Notes: generated by a model not told the origin, from the letters alone. Shown: positions 50,908 through 59,970, counted from the first letter of the stretch. The stretch is DNA of 64,000 bases from Promicromonospora sp. AC04 (GCF_003058225.1 NZ_QBUG01000002.1:124001-188000); one strand, 5' to 3'. A program made the numbers and translations.

Positions 50908-51294
50908 TTGCTGATCGCCGGACTCGTGCTCGCGGGAATCGCGGCACTCATCCACGTCTACATCTTCTATCTGGAGTCCTTCGCCTGGACGAAGAAGGGG
51001 ACCCTCGCGACGTTCGGGATGACCGCGCAGGAGGCGGAGGCCATGCGGCCCATGGCCCTGAACCAGGGCTTCTACAACCTGTTCCTCGCGATCGTCACGG
51101 TGGTCGGCATCGCCTTCGCCGCAGCCGGGTCGACGGCGGTGGGCGCGGCGCTCGTGTTCGCCGGCGCGGGCTCGATGGTCGCGGCCTCGCTCGTCCTGGT
51201 GGTCTCGGACCCGACCAAGCGCAGTGCGGCGCTCAAGCAGGGCGTCGTGCCGCTGCTGGGCGTGCTCGCCCTGGTCATCGGCCTGCTGGCCTGA
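50908..51294 (+). CDS. DUF1304 membrane protein
   Basis: A 128-residue protein with four membrane helices. The sequence IHVYIFYLESFAWTKKGTLATFGM...NQGFYNLFLA is diagnostic of DUF1304. The start is a TTG at 50908 preceded by GAGGGA. Function is unknown. It is divergent from the AraC gene, which is a common pairing and suggests control by it. Confidence 0.88.
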   Translation: MLIAGLVLAGIAALIHVYIFYLESFAWTKKGTLATFGMTAQEAEAMRPMALNQGFYNLFLAIVTVVGIAFAAAGSTAVGAALVFAGAGSMVAASLVLVVSDPTKRSAALKQGVVPLLGVLALVIGLLA

Positions 51295-51315
51295 CGGCGC
51301 GACCGTCCGGCGGTC

Positions 51316-52167
51316 CTACGTGGCGACGTCCATCCGCTGCGTGCCGATGACCGACAGCAGCCGGAGCGCCTCCTCGGACGGCGATCCCGGGTCGGCGGTG
51401 TAGATCACCACCTGCTGGTCCCGGTCGGTGATGTCGAGGGCGTCGCAGTTGACGGTGACCGCGCCGACCAGCGGGTGGTGGAACGTCTTGCGCAGCATCG
51501 GAGCGACCTGCACGTCGTCGGCGGCCCAAAGGCTCGCGAACTCCTCGCTGCCGGCGAGGAGCTCGTCCAGCAGGGCGGTCAGCTCGGGGTCGTCCGGATA
51601 GCGCGCCGTGGCGGCGCGGAGGCGGTTGGTCGAGGAGCGCGCGAACCCCTCGCCGTCCGACACCCCGTACAGCATCCGGCCCTGCCGGTCCGGCCCGAGG
51701 AACGCCCGGCGCAGGAGGTTGCGCTCACGACGCGGCACGGCGGAGAAGTCCTCCATGAGCGCGGCCGCCAGGTTGTTCCAGGCGATCACCTCGAGGACCG
51801 CGGACGTCACGAACGCCGCCGACAGGGGCAGCCGGTCCAGCAGGTCCCGGATGCTCTGCCGCACCTCGCGCGGCGGCCCGGGCGGCGGGCCCGGCGGCAC
51901 GCCGGCGAGGTGGTGCAGGTGGTCGCGTTCGGCGTCGGACAGGCGAAGCGCCCGGGCGAGGCCGCCCACGACCTCGCGCGACGGGTGCGGGCCGCGGGCC
52001 TGCTCCAGCCGCGTGTAGTACTCGGTGGAGATGAACGCGAGCTGCGCCACCTCCTCGCGGCGCAGCCCCGGTGTGCGACGTCGCGGCCCAGCGGGCAGGC
52101 CGACGTCGGCGGGGCTGATCCGCTCGCGCCTGCCGCGCAGGAACGTCGCCAGCTCGGCTCTGTCCAT
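51316..52167 (-). CDS. XRE regulator with MmyB-like ligand domain (copy 1)
   Basis: A 283-residue regulator. The HTH region is TPGLRREEVAQLAFISTEYYTRLEQARGPHPS; the MmyB-like PAS-type domain follows from about residue 100. ATG 52167 has no Shine-Dalgarno sequence but CATACT lies six bases upstream, suggesting a leaderless transcript. It is divergent from an SDR oxidoreductase, the same arrangement as the pair at 62151-63828. Confidence 0.9.
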   Translation of the reverse strand: MDRAELATFLRGRRERISPADVGLPAGPRRRTPGLRREEVAQLAFISTEYYTRLEQARGPHPSREVVGGLARALRLSDAERDHLHHLAGVPPGPPPGPPREVRQSIRDLLDRLPLSAAFVTSAVLEVIAWNNLAAALMEDFSAVPRRERNLLRRAFLGPDRQGRMLYGVSDGEGFARSSTNRLRAATARYPDDPELTALLDELLAGSEEFASLWAADDVQVAPMLRKTFHHPLVGAVTVNCDALDITDRDQQVVIYTADPGSPSEEALRLLSVIGTQRMDVAT

Positions 52168-52199
52168 GACCCGAGTATGGGCGGGCGCCGCGGCGGTAG

Positions 52200-52224
52200 C
52201 CAGGTACCCGCGATGCCTGGATAC
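52200..52224. promoter_or_regulatory. Candidate MmyB-type operator, copy 1
   Basis: CCAGGTAC (52200-52207) and CCTGGATAC (52216-52224) form an imperfect inverted pair between the divergent XRE and SDR genes. Read on the minus strand the second is GTATCCAGG, which occurs exactly in the equivalent region at 63007-63015. Confidence 0.5.
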
Positions 52225-52253
52225 GTCCCGGGGCCCGGCGCAGGCTCGTTGGC

Positions 52254-53057
52254 ATGAGCACACCAGCCACCAACACAACCACTACTACAACGACCGGCGC
52301 CGGCCTCCTGGCCGGCAAGATCGCCTTCATCACCGGCGCGGGCCGTGGCATCGGCGCCGCCGCGGCCCGCCTGTTCGCCCGCGAGGGTGCAACGGTGTTC
52401 CTCACGGCCCGCACGGAGTCGCAGCTCAAGGCCGTGACCGAGGAGGTAAGGGCGGCGGGCGGCACCGCTGACTACGCCGTCGCCGACCTGTCCGACGCCG
52501 AAAGCGTGCGCGCCGCCGTCGACCGAGTCGTGGAGCTGCACGGACGTCTGGACGTCGCGTTCAACAACGGCGCCACGATCACCCCGCCCCAGCCCCTGGA
52601 CGAGGTGTCCGAGGCCGACTTCGACCACGTCTACGCGGTGAACCTGCGCGGGCCGTGGCTCTCCATGGTCGCCGAGATCAACGCCATCCGCGCCACCGCG
52701 GGCACGGGCGCCATCGTCAACAACTCCAGCGTCGGCAGCCTGCGGGCCAATCCCGCGCTGCCCGCCTACGGCGCGATGAAGCGGGCCGTGAACAGCCTCA
52801 CCGAGTCGGCCGCCGTCACCTACGGGCCGGAGGGGATCCGGGTCAACGCGGTAGCCCCCGGCGGCACCCTCACCGAGATGATCCGGGCCTGGGAGGAGCA
52901 CACCCCCGGCGTGACGGAACAGCTCGCGGCCGTGACGCCGCTGCGCCGCGGGGCCCAGCCCGAGGAGATCGCCGAGGCCGCGGCCTGGCTCCTGAGCGAC
53001 CGCGCCTCCTTCGTCACGGGCGCGATCCTCCAGGCAGACGGCGGCGCAGGCGCGTAA
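52254..53057 (+). CDS. SDR-family oxidoreductase
   Basis: A 267-residue classical short-chain dehydrogenase. The cofactor motif is ITGAGRGIGAAAARLF, with FNNGAT, then NNSSVGSLRANPALPAYGAMKRA giving Ser, Tyr and Lys of the active site, and NAVAPGGTLTEM. Residue Arg in LTARTESQL after the second strand favours NADP. The N-terminus has a run of Thr. Its substrate is unknown; it is likely the target of the divergent XRE regulator. Confidence 0.9.
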   Translation: MSTPATNTTTTTTTGAGLLAGKIAFITGAGRGIGAAAARLFAREGATVFLTARTESQLKAVTEEVRAAGGTADYAVADLSDAESVRAAVDRVVELHGRLDVAFNNGATITPPQPLDEVSEADFDHVYAVNLRGPWLSMVAEINAIRATAGTGAIVNNSSVGSLRANPALPAYGAMKRAVNSLTESAAVTYGPEGIRVNAVAPGGTLTEMIRAWEEHTPGVTEQLAAVTPLRRGAQPEEIAEAAAWLLSDRASFVTGAILQADGGAGA

Positions 53058-53064
53058 CCCAATT

Positions 53065-53128
53065 GCGCCGAACCGCAAGACACGCCGTAGCCTCGCCGCT
53101 GCACCGGCGTGTCGTTGCGGCTCGGCGC
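53065..53128. terminator. Long imperfect hairpin between convergent genes
   Basis: GCGCCGAACCGCAAGACACG (from 53065) pairs with the segment 53105-53128 (CGGCGTGTCGTTGCGGCTCG...), with one mismatch and one bulge over about 23 bp. It separates the SDR gene from the convergent GlxA-type gene. Confidence 0.6.
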
Positions 53129-53169
53129 CCTCGAAGGGGGTCAGCGGCAGCCGGTGGGGTGGCAGTCGG

Positions 53170-54144
53170 TCAGGGCTGGGTGCGGAGGCGGCGGAGCGTG
53201 CGCGGGTTCTCGAAGCCGACCGTGTGGGCCGCCGACTCCACCGTGGCGCCGTGGCCGATGAGGTGCTCGGCGCGCTCGCGCCGCAGGATCTGCTGGTAGC
53301 GCAGCGGCGTGAGCCCCGTGGCCCGGGTGAACACCCTGGTCAGGGTGCGCTCGGCGACGCCGGCGTGGGCGGCCAGGTCAGCGAGCGGCAGGCTGCGTGC
53401 GAAGTGCGCGTCGATGTGGTCCTGGACGCGGTGGACGGTGTCGTCGACGTGGGACCGGTGCCGCAGCATGGCGCTGGCCTGCGGCTCCGTCCCGTTCCTC
53501 CGGGCGTACACCACCATCTCCCGGGCCACCCGGGCGGCGAGCGCCGGGCCGTGGCGCATCGCGAGCAGGTGCAGCGAGAGGTCGATGCCGCTGGCGATCC
53601 CGGCGGAGGTGACGACGCCGTCGTCGGTGGTGAACAGGACGTCCCGCACCACGCGTGCCCGCGGGTGCCGGGCGGCGAGCGCGTCCTGGACGGCATGGTG
53701 CGTGGTGCAGCGCCGGCCGTCGAGCAGGCCTGCCTGGCCGAGCGCGTCGGCGCCCGCGCACACGCTGGCGACGGTGCCGCCCGCCGCGTGCTGGTCCCGG
53801 AGCCGGTCCCGTGTCTCCGCGTTCAGGCGGGGCCAGGCGCGCGGGTCGTCGCCCACTCGCCATCCGGGCACGACGACGAGGTCGTCCGGGCTCAGCGTCG
53901 GCCACTCGGTACCCGCGACCAGCGGGAGGCCCTGCGCCGAGGCGACCACTCCGGCGTCGGGCCCGGGCCCGCCGGGTTCGCCCGGCGTGCCGGGTTCGCC
54001 GAGCTGTTCGGAAGCGGGCGCGCCGGAGACGTACCGCAGGTCGTAGCGGTGGCCGAAGTCCCCCGCGGTGAAGAACGCCTGCGCAGGGCCCGCCAGATCG
54101 AGCAGGTGGACCCCGGGCAGGAGCAGGAATACGACAGTGGTCAC
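53170..54144 (-). CDS. GlxA-family regulator (DJ-1/PfpI + AraC domains)
   Basis: A 324-residue regulator. The N-terminal DJ-1/PfpI-like domain contains VVFLLLPGVHLLDLAGPAQAF and SVCAGADALGQAGLLDG, with the 'nucleophile elbow' Cys in VCAGA. The AraC HTH follows (LPLADLAAHAGVAERTLTRVFTRATGLTPLRYQQILRRERAEHLI). The GTG start overlaps the stop of the isochorismatase gene (GTGA), so the two are co-transcribed; this pairing is frequent. Confidence 0.92.
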   Translation of the reverse strand: MTTVVFLLLPGVHLLDLAGPAQAFFTAGDFGHRYDLRYVSGAPASEQLGEPGTPGEPGGPGPDAGVVASAQGLPLVAGTEWPTLSPDDLVVVPGWRVGDDPRAWPRLNAETRDRLRDQHAAGGTVASVCAGADALGQAGLLDGRRCTTHHAVQDALAARHPRARVVRDVLFTTDDGVVTSAGIASGIDLSLHLLAMRHGPALAARVAREMVVYARRNGTEPQASAMLRHRSHVDDTVHRVQDHIDAHFARSLPLADLAAHAGVAERTLTRVFTRATGLTPLRYQQILRRERAEHLIGHGATVESAAHTVGFENPRTLRRLRTQP

Positions 54145-54758
54145 CTGGCCGATGCTGCCACTTCGGCGGTGGACTCGGTGGCGACGTCGGGCTCGGACCC
54201 GGACTTGGACCCGGACTCGGACCCCGCCTCCGACTCGAGCTCCGCGACCGTCGCGATGCGGGCGAAGCGGCCGCGGAGCACGGCCTCGGTGCGCTCCAGG
54301 ATGTCGGCGGCGCTGAACCGGCCCAGCGGGTCGGTGCTGGTGGCGTCGCTGACGAACGTCACCTCGTAGCCGAGGTCGGAGCCGACCCGCGTGGTGGTCT
54401 CAACGCACTGCTCGGCCCGGATGCCGCAGATCCGCAGCTCGCCCACGCCGTGGGCGGTGAGGATCTGCTGCAGGTTGGTGGTGGTGAAGGCGTTGTGCGA
54501 GGTCTTGCGCAGCACGGGCTCGTCGGGCCGGGGCTCACCCAGCTCCGCGAACAGCCGGACGTGGCCGGACTCCGGGTCGAACGGGTTGCCCGACCCGGGC
54601 TCGGTGTGCAGCACCCAGACCACGAGGTCGCCCGCCGCGCGGGCCAGCGCGACCAGCCGGTTGACGGGCTCGGCGACCCCGGGGTTGAGCGTGTCGGCCC
54701 ACTGCGGGCGGACCCGGAAGGACTCCTGGACATCGATGACGACGAGAGCTCGGTTCAT
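54141..54758 (-). CDS. Isochorismatase-family cysteine hydrolase
   Basis: A 205-residue hydrolase. The catalytic triad is Asp9 (VVIDVQ), Lys85 (LRKTSHNAF) and Cys118 (IRAEQCVETT). The C-terminal 30 residues are a Ser/Gly/Glu repeat (ESEAGSESGSKSGSE). CAGACT six bases before the ATG suggests a leaderless start. Family members are nicotinamidase-, maleamate- or carbamoyl-amide-type hydrolases; the substrate here is unknown. Confidence 0.9.
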   Translation of the reverse strand: MNRALVVIDVQESFRVRPQWADTLNPGVAEPVNRLVALARAAGDLVVWVLHTEPGSGNPFDPESGHVRLFAELGEPRPDEPVLRKTSHNAFTTTNLQQILTAHGVGELRICGIRAEQCVETTTRVGSDLGYEVTFVSDATSTDPLGRFSAADILERTEAVLRGRFARIATVAELESEAGSESGSKSGSEPDVATESTAEVAASAR

Positions 54759-54863
54759 GCCCCAAGTCTGTGCTCCGAAGACGGCCCGACGGGAGGCCGG
54801 ATCAGGTCGCGGGGCGGGCGGATCTGGTCACTGTCCCCGCCGCGACCCAGGAGCGCCCGCAGC

Positions 54864-54946
54864 GGTCGGCAGTTTGCACCGCAGACTCGTGAGTTCGCAC
54901 CGAGGTCGGTCCAGGCCTGGACCGATCTCGGTGCAAACTGCCGACC
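54864..54946. repeat. Compound inverted repeat (family C)
   Basis: An 18-bp perfect outer stem (GGTCGGCAGTTTGCACCG at 54864-54881 with its complement at 54929-54946) competes with an inner palindrome centred on AGGCCT (54894-54937, 20 of 22 pairs). The outer sequence matches the hairpin at 21921-21976. It lies in a 261-bp gap with no gene between two same-strand genes. Confidence 0.6.
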
Positions 54947-55019
54947 TCGCAGAATCTGCCGATGCCGACGCGCACCACCGGCTTGAGCAGAATGGCTGAT
55001 CACGCCGGGCGCGGGTCGA

Positions 55020-55862
55020 TCAGGCCGTGAAGGCCGCCGCGTGCCGGAGCGCCCAGTCGGCGAAAGTTGCCCCCGGCCGGCCGAGGACCGCCTCGACGTC
55101 CGGGCTGACGGCCCGCTCCTGGGGCGTGGGTTCGCCCAGGATCGCGAGCGTGCCGTCGGCGACCGGCTCGGGCATGAACTCGAGCATGCCGACCCGCGCC
55201 TCCTCCCGGGTCAGCTCGGCGAAGGCGAGCGGGACGCCGAGCGCCGTCGCCAGCGCCTCGGTCCGCTCGCGGGGTGTGCTCACGTCGGGACCCGTGAGCT
55301 GGTAGGTGCGGCCGTCGTGCCCGTCCTCGGTGAGAGCGGCCGCGGCGACGTCGGCGATGTCGAGCGGGTCGATGCCGGGCAGCGCAACAGAGCCGAACGG
55401 CGCGCGGACCGTGCGCTCGGCCCGGACCGACGGGACCCACGCGAAGGCGTTGGAGTAGAACCCGCCGGGCTGCAGCACGGTCCAGGCGAGCCCCGAGCCG
55501 CGCACGAGCTTCTCCAGCTCGGCCATCGGCTTGTGCGAGGCCGAGTCCGGACGGGTGGCCGCCGCCTGGGACGAAACGAGGACGACCCGGCGCACCCCGG
55601 CGTCGGCGGCCGTGCCGACGATTCGCTCCCCGTCGAGGTGCCCGCCGGCGCCCGGCACGAGGAGGAGCATCGCGCTCGCGCCGGCGACGGCGTCGCGCAG
55701 GCTCTCGGGGTCGGCCAGGTCCGCGCGCACCCCGCGGACCCGCGGGTCGTCGAGCGGGGCGGTGCCCGCGCGGGAGACGGCGGTGACCTCGTGGCCTCGC
55801 CGGGCGAGCTCGGCGACCAGCGGCCGGCCGATGTTTCCGGTGGCTCCGGTGACGACGATCAT
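55020..55862 (-). CDS. NmrA-like NAD(P)H-binding protein
   Basis: A 280-residue atypical SDR. It begins MIVVTGATGNIGRPLVAELARRGHEVTAVSR, the usual NAD(P) motif, and continues like NAD(P)H:quinone oxidoreductase/NmrA-type proteins (VLVSSQAAATRP...GLAWTVLQPGGFYSNAF). AGGAG precedes ATG 55862. It is divergent from an HxlR regulator, a typical quinone or electrophile-response pairing. Confidence 0.88.
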   Translation of the reverse strand: MIVVTGATGNIGRPLVAELARRGHEVTAVSRAGTAPLDDPRVRGVRADLADPESLRDAVAGASAMLLLVPGAGGHLDGERIVGTAADAGVRRVVLVSSQAAATRPDSASHKPMAELEKLVRGSGLAWTVLQPGGFYSNAFAWVPSVRAERTVRAPFGSVALPGIDPLDIADVAAAALTEDGHDGRTYQLTGPDVSTPRERTEALATALGVPLAFAELTREEARVGMLEFMPEPVADGTLAILGEPTPQERAVSPDVEAVLGRPGATFADWALRHAAAFTA

Positions 55863-55945
55863 GGGTGCTCCTGTCGATGCGACGCGGCCCGCGAACGGGC
55901 CGGACGGCCCCTGCGGCCGCCGTGCCGCCGACGTTACGAGCGCCA

Positions 55946-55974
55946 GTACAGTAGGTTCCCTCAGGAAAGTATTG
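55946..55974. promoter_or_regulatory. Promoter/operator of the HxlR divergon
   Basis: TACAGT (55947-55952) fits a -10 element for the HxlR gene. An inverted repeat TTCC-ctca-GGAA (55956-55967) flanked by AGTA and TATT lies at the transcription start, a plausible HxlR site. Confidence 0.4.
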
Positions 55975-55983
55975 GAGGCGGCC

Positions 55984-56373
55984 ATGACCACCGCGACCAC
56001 CTGGCGCCCGGGGCCCGACAGCGAACCGGCCGAGGCGTGCCCCATCTCACCCGTCGTCGATCTGGTCTTCAGCCGCTGGACGACCCCGATCCTCTGGGTG
56101 CTGCACGAGCACGGCACCCAGCGCTTCGTCGAGCTGGAGCGGCGCATCGGCGTCACGCCCAAGGTGCTCACGCAGCGCCTGCGCCAGCTCGAACGCGACG
56201 GCCTGGTGCAGCGCGAGATCTTCGCCGAGGTGCCGCCACGCGTCGAGTACCGGATCACGGAGCTCGGCCGCAGCCTCCACACCGTGTTCGTCGCCCTGGG
56301 CGAGTGGTCCGGCGCGCACATGGCCGACGTCGAGGCGGCGCGCGCCGGATACACGGGCCCCCTCCCCCGCTGA
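55984..56373 (+). CDS. HxlR-family transcriptional regulator
   Basis: A 129-residue winged-helix regulator. It has a Cys near the N-terminus (EACPISPVVDLVFSRWTTPILWVL) and the HxlR core RFVELERRIGVTPKVLTQRLRQLERDGLVQRE...PPRVEYRITELGRSL. GGAGG precedes the ATG. The Cys suggests redox or electrophile sensing as in HypR/QorR-type members. Divergent from the NmrA-like gene, its likely target. Confidence 0.92.
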   Translation: MTTATTWRPGPDSEPAEACPISPVVDLVFSRWTTPILWVLHEHGTQRFVELERRIGVTPKVLTQRLRQLERDGLVQREIFAEVPPRVEYRITELGRSLHTVFVALGEWSGAHMADVEAARAGYTGPLPR

Positions 56374-56388
56374 TCCGCTGCCCCTGCC

Positions 56389-56484
56389 CCGCCGCCAGGT
56401 CCGCCAGGTCCGAGCGGTCCGCCAGGTCCGCCCGGTCCGAGCGGTCCGAGCGGTCCGAGCGGTCCGAGCGGTCCGAGCGGTCCG
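56389..56484. repeat. 9-bp tandem repeat array (GGTCCGAGC)
   Basis: About ten head-to-tail 9-bp units, first varied (AGGTCCGCC) and then five perfect GGTCCGAGC copies from 56434 to 56478. It starts 16 bp after the HxlR stop and runs straight into the hairpin at 56484. On the minus strand it reads as a collagen-like frame, which is not a gene. Confidence 0.75.
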
Positions 56485-56534
56485 CAGAGTGTCAGGTGGC
56501 CGGCAACCCGCGTTCCGACCACCTGACACTCTGC
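56484..56534. terminator. 20-bp hairpin between convergent genes (family A)
   Basis: GCAGAGTGTCAGGTGGCCGG (56484-56503) pairs with 56515-56534 at 19 of 20 positions. It shares the GTCAGGT.GTCGG core with the hairpin at 3743-3780. It lies between the HxlR and hydrolase genes, which converge. Confidence 0.65.
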
Positions 56535-56571
56535 TTATCCTTCGCCCGACGGCGTCAGCCCGCCGCTCGCG

Positions 56572-57474
<903 letters not shown>

Positions 57475-57482
57475 CTACAGTA

Positions 57483-57498
57483 GAGAACGAACGTTCTC
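57483..57498. promoter_or_regulatory. TetR operator 2
   Basis: GAGAACG-aa-CGTTCTC, the same half-sites as operator 1, lies 40 bp from the TetR start codon. The two sites would allow one repressor to control both divergent units. Confidence 0.7.
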
Positions 57499-57537
57499 CG
57501 CGCAACTCGTGCGGGACGGAAGACGGGGTGAGATCGC

Positions 57538-58125
57538 ATGATCGACGAGAAGACCGCTCGGGAGAGCGTGGTCCGGGCCGCGGACGAGCTGTTCTACGCG
57601 CGCGGCGTCCAGGCCGTCGGCATGGACGCGGTGCGGACGACGGCGGGCGTGTCGCTCAAGCGGATCTACTCGCTCTTCGCCTCGAAGGACGAGCTGATCG
57701 TCGCCGTCCTGCACCATCGCACCGCGGTCTGGGACAGCGGTCTCGCGTCCGCGTCCGAGCGGGCCACGACGGCGCGCGAACGCATCCTGGCGATCTTCGA
57801 CTTCCTCGACGCGTGGTTCCGGGAGCCGGACTTCCGCGGGTGCGCGTTCATCAACGCCCACGGCGAGCTCGGCGCGTCGTCGTCCGCCGTTACGGACGCC
57901 GTCCGCGAGCAGAAGCGCACCTTCCAGGAGTACGTCGCCCGCCTGGTGGCCGACGCCGGGGCTCCGCCCGCCCTGGCACCGCAGCTCGCCATCCTGGCCG
58001 AGGGCGCGCAGACGACGGCCGCCATCTCGGGCACGCCGGAAGCAGCACAACAGGCGCGGGCGGCGGCGGAGACGCTGCTCGACGTCGCCGTCCCGGCGCA
58101 GCCGACCGAGCTGGTGGGATCATGA
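57538..58125 (+). CDS. TetR/AcrR-family repressor
   Basis: A 195-residue repressor. The N-terminal HTH is ADELFYARGVQAVGMDAVRTTAGVSLKRIYSLFASKDELIVAVL. The C-terminal domain resembles TetR_C_33-like (FLDAWFREPDFRGCAFINAHGELG). ATGA overlap with the next gene makes a two-gene operon with the thioredoxin-fold protein. Two GAGAACG palindromes upstream are the expected operators. Confidence 0.9.
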   Translation: MIDEKTARESVVRAADELFYARGVQAVGMDAVRTTAGVSLKRIYSLFASKDELIVAVLHHRTAVWDSGLASASERATTARERILAIFDFLDAWFREPDFRGCAFINAHGELGASSSAVTDAVREQKRTFQEYVARLVADAGAPPALAPQLAILAEGAQTTAAISGTPEAAQQARAAAETLLDVAVPAQPTELVGS

Positions 58126-58736
58126 GCGACATGACGACCGAAGAGTCCGACGGCGGCACGCAGGAGGCGACCCCGATCGCCGCGCAGAGCGCCGTGCCCG
58201 TCAGTGGCCACGACCCCGACTTCGCGTTCCGCTGGGCCTACGGCAACCCCGAGGCACCGTTCACGATCATGGAGTTCGGCGACTTCGAGTGCCCGTACTG
58301 CGGCGCCGCCAAGCCCGTGCTGCACGAGCTGGTCAACGGCTCCGACGGCCAGGTCCGGCTGGTGTGGCGCCACTTCCCCCTGTTCGAGCCGCACCCGTAC
58401 GCGCTGACCGCGGCCCTCGCCGCCGAGGCGGCGGGCCACCAGGGCGCGTTCTGGCCGATGGCTGGCCTGCTCTTCAAGAACCAGGCGCAGCTCGACGACG
58501 CGTCGATCGTCCGCTACGGGGAGCAGCTCGGGCTCGACACCAGCACGCTGGTCGGCGACCCGGCACAGCGGTTCGCCGAGGCCGTCCGCACGGACTACCA
58601 GGACGGCATCGACGCCGGTGTGCACGGCACGCCCACGCTGTTCATCAACGGCGAGCCGTACCTGGGCGACGTCACCGTCACCGACCTGCGGGACACGATG
58701 GCGATGTCGCGCAAGCGCGCCCGCTTCCGCAGGTAG
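58122..58736 (+). CDS. DsbA-like thioredoxin-fold protein, cytoplasmic
   Basis: A 204-residue Thioredoxin_4/DsbA_4-type protein. The active site is FECPYC (Cys57, Cys60) and the cis-Pro loop GVHGTPTLFINGE. There is no signal peptide, so it acts inside the cell, perhaps as a disulfide reductase or oxidoreductase (FrnE-like). Coupled to the TetR gene by ATGA. It ends with a basic tail KRARFRR. Confidence 0.88.
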   Translation: MSDMTTEESDGGTQEATPIAAQSAVPVSGHDPDFAFRWAYGNPEAPFTIMEFGDFECPYCGAAKPVLHELVNGSDGQVRLVWRHFPLFEPHPYALTAALAAEAAGHQGAFWPMAGLLFKNQAQLDDASIVRYGEQLGLDTSTLVGDPAQRFAEAVRTDYQDGIDAGVHGTPTLFINGEPYLGDVTVTDLRDTMAMSRKRARFRR

Positions 58737-58881
58737 CGTCCCGGCGGACGGCGGCTCCACCGGTATAGCGGGTTGACCTGCCGCCGCCGAGAAGTTCGAG
58801 CCGGAGTATCTTGAGAAGTAGCCGAGTCCAGGGCGCCACTACCCGGGACTGGTCCTGAACCTTCTTGAGAGGTGGGGCGTC

Positions 58882-58950
58882 ATGATGACGTCGAAGGGCG
58901 GCCCGCCGGCTGACAGCTCCCCGCGCGAGGTGTGCGGAGCAGTCCGATGA
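58882..58950 (+). CDS. 22-codon upstream peptide coupled to the slipin gene
   Basis: ATGATGACGTCGAAG opens a 22-codon frame preceded by GAGAGG. Its TGA overlaps the slipin ATG as ATGA. The peptide is MMTSKGGPPADSSPREVCGAVR. It may be a leader peptide controlling slipin translation, or the end of a lost upstream gene. Its length gives no family match. Confidence 0.4.
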   Translation: MMTSKGGPPADSSPREVCGAVR

Positions 58951-59828
58951 GCGCCGCGGCGTGGGTCCTGACGGTGATCCTGGTCCTGGCCCTGATCGGC
59001 CTCGGAATGGCCATCAAGATCGTCAAGCAGTACGAGCAGGGTGTGCTCTTCCGGTTTGGCCGGCTCAAGGGCACCCGCGAGCCGGGCTTTCGGATGATCA
59101 TCCCGGTAGTCGACGTGCTACATCGCATCTCCTTGCGGATCGTCACCATGCCGATCCAGTCCCAGGGCATCATCACCAAGGACAACGTCAGCGTCGACGT
59201 GGCCGCCGTCGCCTACTTCCGGGTGGTCGATGCCGTGAAGTCCGTGATCGTGATCGAGAACGTGACCTCAGCCATCAACCAGATCGCCCAGACCACGCTG
59301 CGGAACGTTGTCGGGCAGCACGCCCTCGACGAGATCCTGGCGGAGACCGACCACATCAACGAGGACATCCGCCTGATCCTCGATCGCACGACCACCGAAT
59401 GGGGCCTCCAGGTCACGTTGGTCGAGCTCAAGGACATCCAGCTGCCCGAGAGCATGAAACGCGCCATGGCACGTCAGGCCGAGGCCGAGCGGGAGAAGCG
59501 CGCGAAGATCATCAACGCCGAGGGCGAGCACCTCGCCGCTTCGAAGTTGGGCGACGCCTCCGACATCATGATGGCGCATCCGCTGGCGTTGCAGCTGCGC
59601 AACCTACAGACGTTGGTCGAGCTCGGCGTCGACAAGAACACCACTGTCGTGTTCCCCGCGCCGCTGATGAGCACCATCGGCGAGCTCGGCACCTTCCTGG
59701 CCCGTGAAGAAGAGGCCGCAAGAGCGAACGCACCTGCCGGCGTCGACGACTCCACCACGGCACCGGGACAGGCCGCAGCACCCGAAGCCAACGGCGCGCT
59801 GGCAGCCGCCGACACTCCGGCGCACTGA
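58947..59828 (+). CDS. Slipin / SPFH-PHB membrane protein (stomatin-like)
   Basis: A 293-residue protein with one N-terminal membrane helix (AAWVLTVILVLALIGLGMAI) and a stomatin-type SPFH domain: QYEQGVLFRFGRLKGTREPGF, SLRIVTMPIQSQGIITKDNVSVDVAAVAYFRV, and RTTTEWGLQVTLVELKDIQLPESMKRAMARQAEAEREKRAKIINAEGE. The C-terminal 45 residues are Ala/Thr/Pro-rich. Slipins usually work with an NfeD protease, but no nfeD gene is adjacent here. GGAG precedes ATG 58947. Confidence 0.92.
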   Translation: MSAAAWVLTVILVLALIGLGMAIKIVKQYEQGVLFRFGRLKGTREPGFRMIIPVVDVLHRISLRIVTMPIQSQGIITKDNVSVDVAAVAYFRVVDAVKSVIVIENVTSAINQIAQTTLRNVVGQHALDEILAETDHINEDIRLILDRTTTEWGLQVTLVELKDIQLPESMKRAMARQAEAEREKRAKIINAEGEHLAASKLGDASDIMMAHPLALQLRNLQTLVELGVDKNTTVVFPAPLMSTIGELGTFLAREEEAARANAPAGVDDSTTAPGQAAAPEANGALAAADTPAH

Positions 59829-59970
59829 GCCTGGCGGTCAGATCGCGCCTGTCAGGGGCGCCGACGTCGTGCGGTGGAGGTCCATCACGTCGGTGGGCAG
59901 GTGCACGGCCTCGTCGCGCGTGCCCGGAAAGCTCTTGGGGCCGCGTCGCTGGACTGGCGCGGCACGAACC

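Noticed and set aside
56389-56522. Collagen-like GPLGPL frame on the minus strand
   Set aside because: It is produced by the 9-bp GGTCCGAGC tandem array and has no start signal.
59829-59970. Strong hairpin between the slipin gene and nhaA
   Set aside because: Only a 7-bp CCGACGT/ACGTCGG pair 19 bp apart was found; too weak to call.
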